This document shows positions 14,398 to 16,629 of a DNA stretch of 16,629 bases, in pieces. A program made the translations under genes and the position numbers. The DNA comes from Candidatus Omnitrophota bacterium. Lineage in GTDB: Bacteria; Omnitrophota; Gorgyraeia; Duberdicusellales; 4484-171. Where the stretch lies: assembly GCA_028717025.1 (NCBI GenBank), contig JAQUOR010000009.1, positions 1 to 16,629 on the forward strand. Reading direction: 5' to 3'. Within the stretch, counting starts at the first letter, position 1. Each line of letters opens with the position of its first letter. Below the pieces are notes generated by a model. It saw only the letters and a list, made by a program, of their open reading frames with translations, searched no databases and was not told the origin of the DNA.

Positions 14398-15015
14398 ATG
14401 AATATAAATATCGCCGCTACTAAAACGAATCTTTTAAAAGTAAAAAAGTCTTTAGCGCTGACGCAGGAAGGATACGAGCTTCTTGATGAGAAACGCAGGA
14501 TCTTAATAACAGAGTTAACCTCGATAGTGCACGTCGTTGAACGGCTCCAACGCGATACAGACAACGCCTTACGGGAAGCATATGCCGTGATGGACAAAGC
14601 GCTTGTGGTAATGGGCAGGAATCGTCTTGAGGAACTGAGTTTTGCCGTGAACATCGAATACGGTCTTTCCATAGCGCATCGCCGGGTCATGGGGGTAAGC
14701 ATCCCCATTATTGATCTGAAGATTTTAGAAAAGCCGCCGTATTACAGTTCTCTGGGAGTAAGCTTTCATGTCGAAGCAGCAATCGCAAAGTTTAAAGAAG
14801 TTCTCATACTTCTGGCGCAATTGGCAGAAAAGAAATTGGCATTGTTACGTCTTGCGAAAGAGGTGCAGAAAACGATACGAAAGGTAAACGCTCTGGAAAA
14901 GATCTATCTGCCGTATTATCGCGACGCAGTCAAATTCGTGAGTGACCGTCTGGACGAGGAATCCCGCGAGGCTTTTTCGATGCTCAAGCTCATTAAAGCG
15001 AGACTCCATGATTAA
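14398..15015 (+). CDS. atpD: V/A-type ATPase central shaft subunit D
   Basis: 205 residues, almost all helical. The N-terminal pattern (ATKTNLLKVKKSLALTQEG, then YELLDEKRRIL) is the family opening 'pTk..Ll.lk..L..a..G..lL..Kr..L', and NALEKIYLPYYRDAVKFV is the second long helix (family 'NALE.i.iP').  The two helices form the rotating axle inside A3B3, and F binds at its foot. It is last among the ATPase genes, as in most related operons, 27 bases after B. No spare ATPase gene follows. Confidence 0.95.
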   Translation: MNINIAATKTNLLKVKKSLALTQEGYELLDEKRRILITELTSIVHVVERLQRDTDNALREAYAVMDKALVVMGRNRLEELSFAVNIEYGLSIAHRRVMGVSIPIIDLKILEKPPYYSSLGVSFHVEAAIAKFKEVLILLAQLAEKKLALLRLAKEVQKTIRKVNALEKIYLPYYRDAVKFVSDRLDEESREAFSMLKLIKARLHD

Positions 15016-15039
15016 AGGAAGAACGCGTAAGGGAGGAAT

Positions 15040-15519
15040 ATGGCAATAAATAATATTGTCGTTGCTGCCGGGGGCTCGGCTGGTTCCCTGATTACCTCAA
15101 AATACGCTATTTGCATGGCTAAGCTTTTACAGGCAAAATTGACCGCGATATATGTGGTCAATGAGAAAGCTCTGCGCGATTTATTGCATGCGAGGATCTT
15201 CGTGGAAGTGGAAGCGCAGGAATACGAACGGGATTTACGTGAACAAGGCAAGTTATTTCTTGAACGGCTCAAAAAAGCAGCAGAAAGTAAGGGTGTACAA
15301 TGCGAAGGCTTGCTGCTTAACGGCACTATCCACGAAACGGTAATCACCGTCACAAACAAAATAGGGGCGGAGTTGTTGATTATGGGTGAGTTAAAAGAAA
15401 TTGTTTCGCGGACCGATACTTTCTATGACGAAGGAGAAAGGATCTTTCGCGAATCGCCGTGTCCGGTAATCGTAGTAAAAAATCCGGCAATGGTAGAAAA
15501 ATTATACAAGGAGTTGTAA
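15040..15519 (+). CDS. Universal stress protein (UspA) family, without the ATP-binding signature
   Basis: 159 residues with the single-domain Usp fold: first strand NIVVAAGGSAGS (5-16), the second strand AKLTAIYVVNE (32-42), a long helix (about 57-83), then AELLIMGEL (110-118) and CPVIVVKNP (141-149). ATP-binding members carry G-x2-G-x9-G-S/T after the 'd.ivmG' strand. Here the strand is followed by ELKEIVSRTDTFYDEGERIF, so the phosphate-binding glycines are missing and ATP binding is unlikely. The ribosome site GGGAGGA is strong and sits 2-3 bases before the ATG. The gene starts 24 bases after the ATPase D stop and ends one base before the PtsN-like gene, so it probably belongs to the same transcript. 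Target unknown. Confidence 0.88.
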   Translation: MAINNIVVAAGGSAGSLITSKYAICMAKLLQAKLTAIYVVNEKALRDLLHARIFVEVEAQEYERDLREQGKLFLERLKKAAESKGVQCEGLLLNGTIHETVITVTNKIGAELLIMGELKEIVSRTDTFYDEGERIFRESPCPVIVVKNPAMVEKLYKEL

Positions 15520-15520
15520 T

Positions 15521-15979
15521 ATGAAAATATCAGATTATCTCAAAAAAGATTTTTGCATCATGGAATTAAAGGCCTCAACAAAACAGGAAGCAATCAAGGA
15601 AATCTCCGCTTCGCTGTATAAATCGGGAAAAGTGAAGGACCTGGATAAATTTGTCCAGGATATCCTTGAAAGGGAAAGTTTGGGTTCTACCGGCATAGGA
15701 CACAAAATCGCAATACCTCATTCCCGTACCGATGCCGTAGAAAGTTTTATCATCGGGTTTGGCCGCGCCACGCAAGGAATCGAATTCAACGCTCTTGACG
15801 GGGATAAAGTCAATCTCATTTTCCTTATGGGAGCCAACCCCGGAGAACTCAATCTGTATTTGCGTCTCTTAGCGGAGCTTTCCCGGTTTCTGATGGAGAA
15901 TTCTTTCAGGAAAGCACTTCTTGAGGCAACAAGTATCGATGAGATTATTAACACTTTTAAAAAATTTGAAGGACAATAG
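15521..15979 (+). CDS. PTS EIIA domain protein, PtsN (EIIA-Ntr)-like
   Basis: 152 residues, one complete fructose/mannitol-type EIIA domain. The phosphate-accepting His67 lies in GIGHKIAIPHSRT (58-70), a close match to the 'G.G.aiPH.r' signature. LKASTKQEAIKEI near the start and LIFLMGANPGELNLYLRLLAELSRFL are also typical. No EIIB or EIIC domain is present, so a regulatory role like PtsN, which adjusts K+ transport and nitrogen or stress responses by its phosphorylation state, is more likely than sugar transport. A K+ channel gene lies far upstream, but no direct link is shown. The ribosome site AAGGAG lies in the end of the previous gene. glgC follows 8 bases later. No EI or HPr is in the window. 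Confidence 0.9.
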   Translation: MKISDYLKKDFCIMELKASTKQEAIKEISASLYKSGKVKDLDKFVQDILERESLGSTGIGHKIAIPHSRTDAVESFIIGFGRATQGIEFNALDGDKVNLIFLMGANPGELNLYLRLLAELSRFLMENSFRKALLEATSIDEIINTFKKFEGQ

Positions 15980-15987
15980 GTAGGTCT

Positions 15988-16629
15988 ATGGCGCAAGTGA
16001 AAGAAGAAATTCTGGCAATGGTAATGGCGGGAGGCCGGGGAGAACGACTCTACCCCTTGACACTGGAACGTACCAAGCCCTCGGTGCCTTTTGGTGGCAA
16101 ATACCGTATTATTGATTTCGCCTTAAGTAACCTGATTAATTCGGGTATTTACTCGATCTATGTTCTCGTGCAATACAAATCGCAGTCATTGATAGAGCAT
16201 ATACGTACGACATGGATACGAGAAGGTGTATTACCCAGGCATTTTATTACGCTTGTTCCCCCTCAGATGCGCGGCACCAAAGAATGGTATCGCGGTACTG
16301 CGGATTCCATTTATCAAAATATTAATTTAATCTATGACTTTAAGCCGCGGTTTGTTGCAATTTTTGGCGGTGACCACATTTACCGCATGAACATAAAGGA
16401 TATGGTCGATTATCATCTGCGCAAAAAAGCAAAACTTACCGTTGCGGTCATCCCGGTAGCGGCAAAAGAAGCGTATCAATTCGGCGTTGTTGACGTCGAC
16501 AGTTCTTTCAAGATAAAAAAATTCAGAGAAAAACCGTCGCTTGACCATTCTAAAACGGTATACGCCTCGATGGGAAACTATATCTTTGATACCGATTTTT
16601 TAATGGAGACCTTAAACGAAGATGCACAG
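15988..16629 (+). CDS. glgC: Glucose-1-phosphate adenylyltransferase (ADP-glucose pyrophosphorylase), 3'-truncated by the window
   Basis: 214 residues are visible and the frame runs off the right edge; full family length is about 400-430. The enzyme makes ADP-glucose from ATP and glucose-1-phosphate, the committed step of bacterial glycogen synthesis. The nucleotide site is AGGRGERLYPLT (14-25), followed by KPSVPFGGKYRIIDF (30-44), which is diagnostic of GlgC. EWYRGTADSIYQN (99-111), FGGDHIYRM (126-134), FGVV (165-168), EKP (181-183) and MGNYIF (195-200) follow in the right order. The missing part would hold the C-terminal beta-helix. It starts 8 bases after the EIIA stop with AGGTAGG as ribosome site, so it is probably co-transcribed with the usp and ptsN-like genes. 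Confidence 0.95.
   Translation, partial: MAQVKEEILAMVMAGGRGERLYPLTLERTKPSVPFGGKYRIIDFALSNLINSGIYSIYVLVQYKSQSLIEHIRTTWIREGVLPRHFITLVPPQMRGTKEWYRGTADSIYQNINLIYDFKPRFVAIFGGDHIYRMNIKDMVDYHLRKKAKLTVAVIPVAAKEAYQFGVVDVDSSFKIKKFREKPSLDHSKTVYASMGNYIFDTDFLMETLNEDAQ

Overview
The window reads as one stretch of bacterial chromosome with every supported gene on the + strand. It is compact, with gaps mostly under 130 bases, and has a mid-range GC content. No rRNA, tRNA, CRISPR array, transposase or phage gene is visible. A bacterial V/A-type ATPase, a LeuT-like transporter, a type II secretion-like domain, a PTS IIA-like protein and GlgC together point to an anaerobic or facultative bacterium. An uncultured Omnitrophota-like or other PVC-related lineage is my guess from gene content only; no marker gene in the window proves it.

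Layout. Positions 1-729 hold the 3' part of a membrane protein whose start lies left of the window. Positions 849-2142 hold a small anchored coiled-coil protein with its own clear promoter, then a two-helix K+ channel with a helical-repeat N-terminal domain. Positions 2176-3842 hold a LeuT-like sodium symporter (NSS/SNF family) overlapping by 4 bases a 34-residue single-span protein that looks like its small accessory subunit (MetS family). Positions 3953-4843 hold a membrane-anchored class A beta-lactamase-fold serine hydrolase. Positions 4893-6280 hold an MscS channel and a YggT protein behind a second good promoter.

The centre, 6321-15015, is a complete V/A-type ATPase operon in the order H(G)-C-I-K-F-E-A-B-D behind a very good sigma70-type promoter (TTGAGC-N17-TATAAT, 6272-6300). 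All subunits needed for the enzyme are present: catalytic A, non-catalytic B, central stalk D and F, socket C, peripheral stalk E and H/G, stator I with its essential arginine, and a one-hairpin proteolipid K with a signal peptide. The order differs from the commonly seen G-I-K-E-C-F-A-B-D. The K-F gap carries a decayed inverted-repeat element, and the I-K gap carries a perfect TTGA-N6-TCAA palindrome of the Crp/FNR type.

The right end, 15040-16629, continues with tight spacing into a universal stress protein, a PtsN-like EIIA protein and the start of glgC (cut by the window edge).

Together the genes concern ion and energy balance: a rotary ATPase that makes or uses an ion gradient, a Na+-driven amino acid importer, a K+ channel and an osmotic safety valve, followed by stress, PTS regulatory and glycogen genes that may be read through from the ATPase operon.
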